Positions 16,250 to 23,704 of a stretch of DNA of 64,000 bases are shown one piece after another. Source of the stretch: Acholeplasma laidlawii_A (GTDB lineage: Bacteria; Bacillota_I; Bacilli_A; Acholeplasmatales; Acholeplasmataceae); the NCBI RefSeq assembly GCF_030166555.2, contig NZ_CP126461.2. The stretch is one strand, 5' to 3'. The position numbers and the translations under genes were made by a program. The first letter of the stretch is position 1; every line of letters begins with the position of its first letter. The notes under the pieces were generated by a model that saw only the letters and a program-made list of their open reading frames with translations, made no database searches and was not told the origin of the DNA.

Positions 16250-16387
16250 GTTATTAGAACCGTAGGAACTACGGGGATAGCCTACTGAGACACTAAAGAA
16301 TACTTTAGTTTGGGTAGGAAGCCCCCACTTCAAACATAATAATGTTAAGTGGTGGGTAGTTCACTAACTTATTATATATATATGATT
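16250..16387 (+). ncRNA. Candidate omega-RNA (reRNA) scaffold and guide, copy 1
   Basis: The 118 bases between the tnpB stop and the right end contain three hairpins: CCGTAG-gaa-CTACGG, ACTAAAG-aata-CTTTAGT and CCCCCACTT..AAGTGGTGGG. In characterised TnpB systems this right-end region is the scaffold, and the flanking host bases (here from 16368, CTTATTATATATATATGATT) are the guide. Nearly identical sequence ends copy 2. Confidence 0.6.
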
Positions 16388-16422
16388 TGTCAAATGATAG
16401 GGTTACTCATGTGTGTCTCATC

Positions 16423-16939
16423 TTAAATTTCAATATAACTTCTGTAGCCTCTTGATTGATAATAGCTATCTGCGCCATTATGAAATATAAATGCACGGCC
16501 ATATCTTTTTTCAGCATTTAGTGCACCACCTAAATCTCTAATAGATTTTGGTGTAGCAATCCATGATGAAGTCTTAAGATCAAAATCTTCTAATGTTTGC
16601 ATATATAGATACATGGCTTCTGTGACTAATTTTGAACCAAGTTTGTTGATATCTTTTTCAACACTTGACTCTGGTTTAAACTTCTTTCTGTCATGCCAAG
16701 CTTTCTCGTCATAACAAAAACTTCTTCTATTTGGAGACTCTTTAGAAAAATCTACATAATAAAGTTTTCCTTCAAATGCTATAACATCAATTTCTCCACC
16801 ACTATCTTCCATGTTTTGAAGGATAGTAAGTTTGTTTGGATCTTGATTTATCTTTTGAGAAACCTTATCCCAAGTAACACCCTCATGTCTATGTGGGTGT
16901 TTTTTTAAATCTTTGTTCTAATATATCTAATAACTTCAT
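16423..16939 (-). pseudogene. DUF4256 family protein with a frameshift in an A7 tract
   Basis: From an ATG at 16939 with a perfect AGGAGG site the frame starts M-K-L-L-D-I-L-E-Q-R-F-K-K and hits a stop after the A7 tract at 16900-16906. Removing one A joins it to H-P-H-R-H-E-G-V-T-W-D-K-V and the rest of the DUF4256 domain (S-G-G-E-I-D-V-I.., K-T-S-S-W-I-A-T-P, F-H-N-G-A-D-S-Y-Y near the C terminus). The downstream 129 residues from an internal ATG at 16812 are intact. It is either a recent frameshift, slippage-rescued, phase-variable, or a sequencing error. DUF4256 function is unknown. Confidence 0.8.
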
Positions 16940-16951
16940 TAAGTATCCTCC

Positions 16952-17407
16952 TTAGAGTTTTTGAAGTACAACGCCTATATTTGTATGTTTTCCATACATA
17001 ATCTTGTATTTCTTATTAATTTCTACATTTGTTACAATAATCATTTTTTCTTCATTGGTATCTAAATCTAAGAATACTTGTCCAGTATAAACGATTTCTT
17101 TATTATCTTTAGGTGAAATGCCTCGTCTATTATATTTTGTAAATAAAGCATTGATAACTGGTAGTTTATCTTTTTTAAGCGCGCTTATATCTAGTGTTGC
17201 ACCCACTGCAATATATACACCAAATAACGCAAGTAATCCAGTAACACCGATAATAATCCAGTTAAATACCACCATCGACTCATCATTCGCATTAACATTC
17301 ATATCAAATATGGTAAACCCACATACAACACATGCTGCTAAAAAGATAAAGAGTGCGTAACGTCTTCTTGAACTAAATTTAATTTTTAATATATCTTTTA
17401 CTATCAT
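16952..17407 (-). CDS. Hypothetical membrane protein, two segments
   Basis: A 151-residue protein with a basic N terminus, two adjacent membrane segments (about 17-35 and 47-67) and a hydrophilic C-terminal half of mostly beta character. No family is recognised. Its start codon overlaps the stop of the upstream oxidoreductase gene, and it is followed 12 bases later by the DUF4256 gene, so it belongs to the same operon. Function unknown. Confidence 0.6.
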   Translation of the reverse strand: MIVKDILKIKFSSRRRYALFIFLAACVVCGFTIFDMNVNANDESMVVFNWIIIGVTGLLALFGVYIAVGATLDISALKKDKLPVINALFTKYNRRGISPKDNKEIVYTGQVFLDLDTNEEKMIIVTNVEINKKYKIMYGKHTNIGVVLQKL

Positions 17408-18474
17408 TATTTATTCTCCTTGGATACTTTAACCCATTTATTCAAACTTTGGGATTGATAAATTGCTTCTATGAGCTGCATAGAGTGTAGTCCATCTTCA
17501 AAGTTTGCATAATCTGATGCAAAGTTTTTATTTCCTATTTCATGGTAAAACTGTCTAAAGCTTTCCGTAAACGATTCTACAAACGTCACTGCTTGGTGTA
17601 GTATGCCATTTTTAAGTGTATCTATTTGCGTTATCTCAATACCTTTAAATTGCTCATTTAAGGTGGCATAGAGTATGCTTGATGTCTTATCGCCATTCGA
17701 CTTAAAAGAGCCATTTAACCCTGATAGCGTATAGCTAAGGAGGTTATCATTACCAATAAGTGATTGACTAATGATTGCAGATCCGATCGCGTTTTTATCT
17801 GTCTTATAAATGATGACACCAATATCTTCTGTATCTACGACGTTTCCACCTCTTTTTGGGTGTACTTGTTTAAATAATGCAGATACTTCTGTAATTTTAT
17901 GCCCCGATAAAAATTCTACTAAATCAAAGTAGTGTGTACCAACATCAGCAATGACTCTTGTTAAACCACCATACTTTTGGTTATCACGCCAGTTATATAC
18001 ATCAGGACTAGCCGCCCAGCTTTGGGTGTATTCACCATGTATCGATATAATCGGCCCAATATCTTCTATATGTGTTTTAACAAATTGGTTGTTTGCATAA
18101 AACCTATTATGGAAGTGTATTTTAGCAACCAACCCTTTAGATTTTGCTAATTGATATAACTTAATTGCCTCATCTACATTCATCGTCATTGGTTTTTCAA
18201 GTATCACATGAAGGTTATGATTTAAAGCGTAAGATGCAATTTCATAATGTACATCATTGGATGTACAAATGTGTACAGCATCTAACATCTCTTTATCTAT
18301 CATTTCTTTATAGTCCGTATAATAAGACTTAATACCTAGCCTTTTACTCTTTTCTTCTACTTGATGTCTAGAGCTAATGGAAACCACATCAACATGATCT
18401 AATCGTCTTAATGCTTCTATATGAACTAACGAGATTCTTCCAATGCCAATAATACCTACTTTATATGTTTTCAT
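17407..18474 (-). CDS. Gfo/Idh/MocA family oxidoreductase
   Basis: A 355-residue NAD(P)-dependent dehydrogenase. The N-terminal Rossmann fold has V-G-I-I-G-I-G-R-I near residue 6-14, and the family lysine lies in I-L-E-K-P-M-T near 95. The second motif around D-V-G-T-H-Y-F-D-L near 177-185 contains the catalytic-region Asp and His. The C-terminal part is the usual beta-sheet substrate domain. Sugars, inositols or amino sugars are typical substrates; the specific one cannot be read from sequence. It lies 8 bases after queG in the same direction. Confidence 0.88.
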   Translation of the reverse strand: MKTYKVGIIGIGRISLVHIEALRRLDHVDVVSISSRHQVEEKSKRLGIKSYYTDYKEMIDKEMLDAVHICTSNDVHYEIASYALNHNLHVILEKPMTMNVDEAIKLYQLAKSKGLVAKIHFHNRFYANNQFVKTHIEDIGPIISIHGEYTQSWAASPDVYNWRDNQKYGGLTRVIADVGTHYFDLVEFLSGHKITEVSALFKQVHPKRGGNVVDTEDIGVIIYKTDKNAIGSAIISQSLIGNDNLLSYTLSGLNGSFKSNGDKTSSILYATLNEQFKGIEITQIDTLKNGILHQAVTFVESFTESFRQFYHEIGNKNFASDYANFEDGLHSMQLIEAIYQSQSLNKWVKVSKENK

Positions 18475-18482
18475 CTATACAC

Positions 18483-19391
18483 CTATATGTCAAACTTTTC
18501 TAATTTATTTAAAATATTTTGAGCATCTTCTTTATACCAATCAGGATACTTAGGATCAAGAATAGTTTTTCTAATCATATCGTTATATGCAACATTCTTT
18601 TGTCTAAGTAAGATGGTCAGTGCATTTCTTAAAAGTAAGGTTTTACCACGCCATGTATAGGCATGTTTTCCATATTTATCCATAAACTCTTTATTCGTTA
18701 AATCAAACAAATCTTGGATGATGACATAAGATGTTGGCTTTTCTCTAAATGCTTCTACTTTATTTGAGTTCACACCTTTATTATAAGGGCATACGCGTTG
18801 ACATATATCACAACCCATTAAAAGTGCGTTCTTGCTGATTTCATAATCAGTTAGAGCGCGTTTTTCTTGGTTATACCCACTAATACAGGTTGGCCAATCA
18901 AAACCGTTATCTAGTGCACCTACTGGGCATGCCTTAATACATATCGTGCAATCCCCACAAGATAGTTTATTTTCTTCAATTATTTCTGGATGTTTTTCTT
19001 TCGTAAGAACTAGTCCAATAAAGAAAAAACTACCTAAGTCTTTATGAATCATTAAATTGTTTTTACCATGAAAGGCTAAACCTGTCATTTCTAAACACTT
19101 ACGCTCATTAATTGTATGATTATCCACTAATGCCTTGTATTCAATATTTAGATCTCTTAGTGCTTCATGCATCATAGAACGCATGACATCATGATAATCA
19201 TAACCATAAGTATACATCGATGCAGTTAGCTTATCCTTTTCATGTTTTAGGTATGTATTTGGATAGCCTAAGCCTACAACAAAAATGGATTCATATCCTA
19301 CGAGGTTATAATCAAATTTAATTGATTGGTATCTATCTGCATCAATAGTACCAACAAAATCAAATGCTTCTTTTAATTTATCATACACCAT
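18483..19391 (-). CDS. queG: Epoxyqueuosine reductase QueG (short form)
   Basis: The last step of queuosine synthesis in tRNA, using cobalamin and two [4Fe-4S] clusters. Both ferredoxin motifs are present: C-G-D-C-T-I-C-I-K-A-C-P near residue 145 and G-C-D-I-C-Q-R-V-C-P near 193. C-I-S-G-Y-N-Q precedes the second. At 302 residues it is shorter than the 380-residue Bacillus enzyme. The N-terminal segment before the first strand is abbreviated, and the C-terminal HEAT-like region is trimmed. No other queuosine gene is in the window, so it may salvage precursors. Confidence 0.82.
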   Translation of the reverse strand: MVYDKLKEAFDFVGTIDADRYQSIKFDYNLVGYESIFVVGLGYPNTYLKHEKDKLTASMYTYGYDYHDVMRSMMHEALRDLNIEYKALVDNHTINERKCLEMTGLAFHGKNNLMIHKDLGSFFFIGLVLTKEKHPEIIEENKLSCGDCTICIKACPVGALDNGFDWPTCISGYNQEKRALTDYEISKNALLMGCDICQRVCPYNKGVNSNKVEAFREKPTSYVIIQDLFDLTNKEFMDKYGKHAYTWRGKTLLLRNALTILLRQKNVAYNDMIRKTILDPKYPDWYKEDAQNILNKLEKFDI

Positions 19392-19476
19392 TTAAAATCA
19401 CCTAAAAGTTTATATATATGATTATAACATTATATGAGGTACCAGGTTTCAATTTAAGTCCTTTTTAAGGTAAGAA

Positions 19477-19500
19477 AAAGGAATGATTTCTCATTCCTTT
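19477..19500 (-). terminator. Terminator overlapping the stop of the 19491 gene
   Basis: On the minus strand AAAGGAATGA and TCATTCCTTT pair perfectly (10 bp, 4-base loop) and are followed by TTC. Confidence 0.7.
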
Positions 19501-20048
19501 ATAATTCCTAATTCATCTGCAATTTCTAAGAAGATGCTGTCAATTGGATAATACTCAATATTGAGTCTCTTAAATATTTGTAAACTCATATCATCTAGTT
19601 TTTTGTAGAGTGTTTCATCTATTTTTTCTTTGTTGGTAAGTTTTGATATGATTAATGTCTCAAAATTCAATAATTGTTCCATACTTTGTGCATCATAATT
19701 TTCTAAATCCAGAAGTTCATGTTGGAAATCTATTGTGTTTAACAATAAATTAACTTTTTTAGCGTCTACATTCATTGCTAAGTAGTCATTGTTATATACG
19801 TTAAACAATATTTTTTTGATTTCTTCCACTTGAGTATGAATATAATGAAATCCAAATGAAAAGTTGTCGTGATCATCTTCATTATATGTAGGATCATCAA
19901 TTAACTTGTTATATAGATGATCTACTACATTTAAGACATTCTCAAATCTAAATAGTAATAATGAATCTAACTGTTTTAATTTCGAGAGTAGTTCTTCATG
20001 TTCAAGTAGCCATCCAGCATATTCATTGTAGATTAATTCATGTTCCAT
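19491..20048 (-). CDS. Hypothetical helical protein
   Basis: A 185-residue, largely acidic, predicted all-helical soluble protein rich in leucine, asparagine and aspartate. It has no signal peptide, membrane segment or recognised motif. I prefer the ATG at 20048, because GTGAGG then lies 7 bases upstream; the ATG at 20054 is almost on top of that site. It lies between queG and fba with its own terminator. No function can be assigned. Confidence 0.6.
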   Translation of the reverse strand: MEHELIYNEYAGWLLEHEELLSKLKQLDSLLLFRFENVLNVVDHLYNKLIDDPTYNEDDHDNFSFGFHYIHTQVEEIKKILFNVYNNDYLAMNVDAKKVNLLLNTIDFQHELLDLENYDAQSMEQLLNFETLIISKLTNKEKIDETLYKKLDDMSLQIFKRLNIEYYPIDSIFLEIADELGIIKE

Positions 20049-20091
20049 GTTCATACCTCACTAAATAATTTATTGAGTTATAAGAATAAAA

Positions 20092-20955
20092 TTAAGCTTT
20101 ATTTACTGAACCAAACATTGTTAATTTATCTTTAATAACTTGTTTCATAGCTACATAACCAGGATTTAATAATTTTCTTGGGTCAAATCCTTTAGATTCT
20201 AGGTCTTTACCTTCTTCAATGTATTTTCTAGTTGCAGCAGCAAATGCTAATTGTAACTCAGTGTTTACGTTAATTTTTGCAATACCTAATGAAATAGCTT
20301 TAGTAATTTGGTCTGCAGGAATACCTGTACCACCGTGTAATACTAAAGGTACACCATTTGTAACTTCACTTACAGTTTTTAATACGTCAAAGTCTAAACC
20401 TTTCCAGTTTGCTGGGTATTTACCATGGATATTACCAATACCAGCAGCGAATAGATCTACACCAGTAGCTGCAATAATACGGCATTCTTCTGGATCAGCT
20501 AATTCACCAGTACCAACAACACCGTCTTCTTCTCCACCAATTGAACCCACTTCAGCTTCTACAGATACACCAACAGCGTGTGCAACTGCTACAACTTCTT
20601 GAGTTTTCTTTAAGTTTTCTTCAAATGGATAGTGTGAACCATCAAACATAACTGAAGTAAAACCAGCGCGGATTGCTTTAAAAGCACCTTCATAAGTACC
20701 ATGGTCTAGATGGACTGCAACAGGAACACTAATGTTCATTGCTTTGTCTAATGTAGACACCATAGCCATTACGTTTTCATAACCACCCATGTATTTAGCT
20801 GCACCTTCTGATACACCTAAAATTACTGGTGATTTTAATTCTTCAACAGTAGATAATACTGCTTTAATCCATTCAAGGTTGTTGATGTTGATTTGTGCAA
20901 CAGCATAACCTTCAGCCTTAGCTTTTTGTAACATTTCTTTTGCGGAAACTAACAT
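20092..20955 (-). CDS. fba: Class II fructose-1,6-bisphosphate aldolase
   Basis: A zinc-dependent glycolytic aldolase. The 287-residue protein has V-H-L-D-H-G near residue 82 (zinc His and catalytic Asp), V-E-A-E-V-G-S-I-G-G-E-E-D near 133 and V-L-H-G-G-T-G near 205. All are in the usual order and the length is typical for the Bacillus FbaA type. AAGGAGG lies upstream of the ATG and a near-consensus promoter at 20990-21018 drives it. High, constitutive expression is expected because glycolysis is the main energy route in Acholeplasma. Confidence 0.96.
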   Translation of the reverse strand: MLVSAKEMLQKAKAEGYAVAQININNLEWIKAVLSTVEELKSPVILGVSEGAAKYMGGYENVMAMVSTLDKAMNISVPVAVHLDHGTYEGAFKAIRAGFTSVMFDGSHYPFEENLKKTQEVVAVAHAVGVSVEAEVGSIGGEEDGVVGTGELADPEECRIIAATGVDLFAAGIGNIHGKYPANWKGLDFDVLKTVSEVTNGVPLVLHGGTGIPADQITKAISLGIAKINVNTELQLAFAAATRKYIEEGKDLESKGFDPRKLLNPGYVAMKQVIKDKLTMFGSVNKA

Positions 20956-20989
20956 TTTTTGAATCCTCCTTATCGTTTTGCCAATAGAT

Positions 20990-21018
20990 ATTATATATCT
21001 AATTGTATTTTTTTACAA
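20990..21018 (-). promoter_or_regulatory. Promoter of fba
   Basis: On the minus strand TTGTAA (21013-21018), a 17-base spacer and TATAAT (20990-20995) lie 35 bases before the fba ATG. Confidence 0.75.
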
Positions 21019-21031
21019 ACATTTAGGGTGA

Positions 21032-22642
21032 TTATTGATTAATTTTGTTATTTTTAAGAGACATTTCTATAAAATCTCTAAATAACGGGTGAGGACGTAG
21101 TGGTCTTGATATAAACTCTGGGTGATATTGTACACCAACAAACCAAACATGGTTTTTTAGCTCAACAATTTCTACTAAATTTTGTTTAGGATTTATGCCA
21201 CTAAAGATAAAGTTATTATCATTAAATAACGACTCATATTGATTGTTAAATTCATAACGATGTCTATGACGTTCTTTAATTACATCTTGTCCATAAGACT
21301 TATATGCAACCGTGTTTTGTTTAATCTTACAATCATATAATCCTAATCTTAGTGTACCACCTAAATCAGTGCCTGGTGCTTCTAATGTATGGATAAGTGG
21401 CATCTTTGTATTCGGATCAATTTCTGTTGTTTCTGCATCATTATACCCTAATACATTTCTAGCATATTCAATGATTGCTAATTGCATACCATAACATATA
21501 CCAAAGAAAGGTACGTTATGTTCCCTGGCATATTTGATAGCTAATAGCTTACCGTTAGTTGCCCTTTTACCAAATCCACCCGGCACTAAAATACCGTTAC
21601 AAGACTTTAAGGTTTCTTCATAGTTATCACTGGTTAATTTTTCAGCATTTAACCATTTAATTTTAACTTCACAGCGGTGATGGAAACCTGCATGTTTTAG
21701 TGATTCTGATACCGATAAATATGCATCTTGTAGCGTCACATACTTACCTACAAGTCCAATAGTAATACGATGCTGTGGGGTTTTAATACGTTCAATTAAA
21801 TCTATCCAAGAAGACATATCTGGTATCACATGGTTATCTATTTGGAAATGTTTTAAGATATAGTCATCTATTTTTTGTTTTCTAAAGTTTAGAATAGATT
21901 CATAAATAACATTCACATCTAAAGATTCAAATACTGCTTCTTTATCCACATCACAAAATAAAGCAATCTTATCCTTCACATCACTACTAATATTGACTTC
22001 ACTTCTTAAAATAATAATATCTGGTTGAATACCGAGTGATCTTAACTCTTTTACGGAGTGTTGTGTTGGTTTAGTTTTAATTTCATTAGAAGCTTTTAAA
22101 AATGGAACTAATGTATTATGTATGTAAAGCGTGTTTTTATACCCGAAATCACGTCTTGCCTGACGTATTGCTTCAAGATATGGTAACGATTCAATATCAC
22201 CCACTGTACCACCAATTTCAGTGATAATAACGTCTGCACCAGATATTTGAGCTGCTTCTTTTAGTTTTAATTTGATTTCATCTGTCACGTGAGGAATAAC
22301 TTGTACCGTTGCACCTAAATAATCACCTCTACGTTCCTTATTAATAACATTTTGATATATTTTACCTGTAGTAATAGAAGATTCTTTTGTTAGATTAATA
22401 TCGATAAAACGTTCATAATGCCCTAAATCTAAATCTGTTTCAGCACCATCATCTGTAACAAAAACTTCTCCGTGCTGAAAAGGACTCATTGTGCCTGGAT
22501 CCACGTTAATATAAGGATCGAACTTTTGGGTAAACACCTTTAACCCTCTAGATTTTAAAATCTGACCGATTGCAGATGCTGATATACCCTTACCTAAAGA
22601 TGAAACAACTCCGCCTGTAACAAATATAAATTTTGTAGCCAT
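21032..22642 (-). CDS. pyrG: CTP synthase
   Basis: It aminates UTP to CTP with glutamine. The start is the ATG at 22642, giving the family N terminus A-T-K-F-I-F-V-T-G-G-V-V-S-S-L-G-K-G and an AAGGAA ribosome site. Sequence further upstream is the regulatory leader. The synthetase domain covers about 1-270. The class I glutamine amidotransferase domain has G-I-C-Y-G-M-Q-L-A near 385 (catalytic Cys) and Q-Y-H-P-E-F near 510. The length of 536 is normal. It is probably controlled by CTP through the GGGC start and the leader terminator. Confidence 0.95.
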   Translation of the reverse strand: MATKFIFVTGGVVSSLGKGISASAIGQILKSRGLKVFTQKFDPYINVDPGTMSPFQHGEVFVTDDGAETDLDLGHYERFIDINLTKESSITTGKIYQNVINKERRGDYLGATVQVIPHVTDEIKLKLKEAAQISGADVIITEIGGTVGDIESLPYLEAIRQARRDFGYKNTLYIHNTLVPFLKASNEIKTKPTQHSVKELRSLGIQPDIIILRSEVNISSDVKDKIALFCDVDKEAVFESLDVNVIYESILNFRKQKIDDYILKHFQIDNHVIPDMSSWIDLIERIKTPQHRITIGLVGKYVTLQDAYLSVSESLKHAGFHHRCEVKIKWLNAEKLTSDNYEETLKSCNGILVPGGFGKRATNGKLLAIKYAREHNVPFFGICYGMQLAIIEYARNVLGYNDAETTEIDPNTKMPLIHTLEAPGTDLGGTLRLGLYDCKIKQNTVAYKSYGQDVIKERHRHRYEFNNQYESLFNDNNFIFSGINPKQNLVEIVELKNHVWFVGVQYHPEFISRPLRPHPLFRDFIEMSLKNNKINQ

Positions 22643-22675
22643 AATAGATTCCTTACCTTTCTTTAAATAAATAAA

Positions 22676-22725
22676 AAGTCTCCTAAAAAGGAGACTTCTT
22701 TGAATTGTCGAATTATGGTGTGCCC
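22676..22725 (-). promoter_or_regulatory. pyrG leader: GGGC initiation site and attenuator hairpin
   Basis: The transcript should begin at 22725 with GGGCACACC. About 28 bases later, AAGTCTCCT-TTTT-AGGAGACTT (22676-22697) with a U tail forms a terminator whose 5' arm is pyrimidine-rich (TCTCC). In Bacillus pyrG, low CTP stalls RNA polymerase at GGGC and causes repeated G addition. The extra Gs then pair with the CU-rich arm and prevent termination. All parts of that mechanism are visible here. Confidence 0.72.
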
Positions 22726-22731
22726 TTATTA

Positions 22732-22760
22732 ATTGTATCAAAGACGCTTTAAAGTTTCAA
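22732..22760 (-). promoter_or_regulatory. pyrG promoter
   Basis: On the minus strand TTGAAA (22755-22760), a 17-base spacer and TACAAT (22732-22737) place the start exactly at the first G of GGGC, 7 bases after the -10. Confidence 0.75.
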
Positions 22761-22800
22761 CACTTATATGAAAATATAATTACTAAAATTTTTAATTGTC

Positions 22801-23610
22801 TTAAGGTTGCATTGCTCCAAATAAAACTAACCAAGCAAGAATCGATTTAGCAACAAGTGATAAGACGATATAAACTCTTTCACCATATAAATAATCTTTC
22901 CACTTACCAACCTTAAGGTATTGTAAGATCATATTAATAGGAAATGTATTAAATGCAACAAAGTAAGTACCGACGATTGCCCAAACGAACCAAGGCACTT
23001 GATCGAGTGCTGGATTACCTGTCATATATACAATAATCACTATCCATGGTGCAATCCCTGCAATAGAACCCCAAATAAATGGACCCCAGTTAATTTTACT
23101 TTTAGCTTCGTTAAGTTGTTCCATAACAAGGCCAAAAAGGTTCATCGCGGCGTTCACAATAAAGATTAATATTAATGACCCAATATCGGTAATACCAAAC
23201 AAGGTAGATATTAAAACGATCATAATAGAACTGCTTAATGCATATTCAAACCATCTAAATCTATTAATACCTTTTTCTAAATCTTTAGCATAGACATCAA
23301 ATAAGTTATTTGGAATAGAGATTAATGCATGTGCCAGTGCCGAAATAATTAGAAAACTAGCAACTAATATACCAAATGGTAAGACAAATAGGTCTTTACT
23401 TGCTACAACTAGACCATTAATAGGTCCGTCATAAGTGATATAAAGCTGTACAATTTGAGGTTGAAATTCTGCAATTTTTTCTATAACAAAAATTGCTAGA
23501 AAAACCATTGCTATTCCTTGGATCAAATGAAGGAATCCCATAATAAAGTTAAATCGTCTAAGGCGTTCTAACTTGGTTTGACCTTTTAAAAAATGAAAAT
23601 AGTTACTCAT
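22801..23610 (-). CDS. Heliorhodopsin
   Basis: A seven-helix retinal protein of the heliorhodopsin family (inverted topology, N terminus inside). The 269-residue sequence begins with the basic R-L-R-R-F-N-F-I-M-G-F-L-H-L-I-Q-G of helix A. The counterion glutamate lies in R-W-F-E-Y-A-L-S-S-S (E122). Helix G has L-S-L-V-A-K-S-I-L-A-W with the retinal lysine at K255, preceded by G-E-R-V-Y-I-V. W-K-D-Y-L-Y-G-E-R-V is also family-typical. AGGGG precedes the ATG, and TATAAT-like boxes lie just upstream, after the terminator of the tocopherol-cyclase-like gene. It is probably a light sensor rather than a pump. No retinal-forming oxygenase is in the window. Confidence 0.93.
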   Translation of the reverse strand: MSNYFHFLKGQTKLERLRRFNFIMGFLHLIQGIAMVFLAIFVIEKIAEFQPQIVQLYITYDGPINGLVVASKDLFVLPFGILVASFLIISALAHALISIPNNLFDVYAKDLEKGINRFRWFEYALSSSIMIVLISTLFGITDIGSLILIFIVNAAMNLFGLVMEQLNEAKSKINWGPFIWGSIAGIAPWIVIIVYMTGNPALDQVPWFVWAIVGTYFVAFNTFPINMILQYLKVGKWKDYLYGERVYIVLSLVAKSILAWLVLFGAMQP

Positions 23611-23681
23611 GTTTTTACCCCTTTTCTTTCATTATATACCTGTTAATGTATATTTTATGCAACGACAATAAGAAAAAGAAA

Positions 23682-23704
23682 GATAGTTACTATAAATAAC
23701 TATC
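23682..23704 (-). terminator. Hairpin overlapping the stop of the tocopherol-cyclase-like gene
   Basis: On the minus strand GATAGTTA and TAACTATC pair perfectly and are followed by TTTCTTTTTC. It partly isolates the heliorhodopsin gene from its upstream neighbour. Confidence 0.6.

Larger units (their letters stand above)
14589..16367 (+). mobile_element. IS200/IS605-family element, copy 1 (tnpA + tnpB)
   Basis: A complete element of about 1.78 kb. The boundaries come from comparison with the copy at 57117-58883: shared sequence starts after TTTAAC at the left and ends at TTCACTAA at the right. Both ends hold subterminal hairpins (left: CCCC-tt-CCT..AGG-t-GGGG; right: CCCCCACTT..AAGTGGTGGG) and no terminal inverted repeats or target duplication, as expected for Y1-transposase single-strand transposition. 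It encodes TnpA and TnpB in overlapping frames, both apparently intact. Confidence 0.88.

Noticed and set aside
20219..20602. 127-residue plus-strand frame inside fba
   Set aside because: Antisense shadow of a highly conserved aldolase gene.
22643..22741. N-terminal extension of CTP synthase
   Set aside because: The extra 33 codons would be encoded by the leader terminator and promoter; the family N terminus starts at the ATG at 22642.
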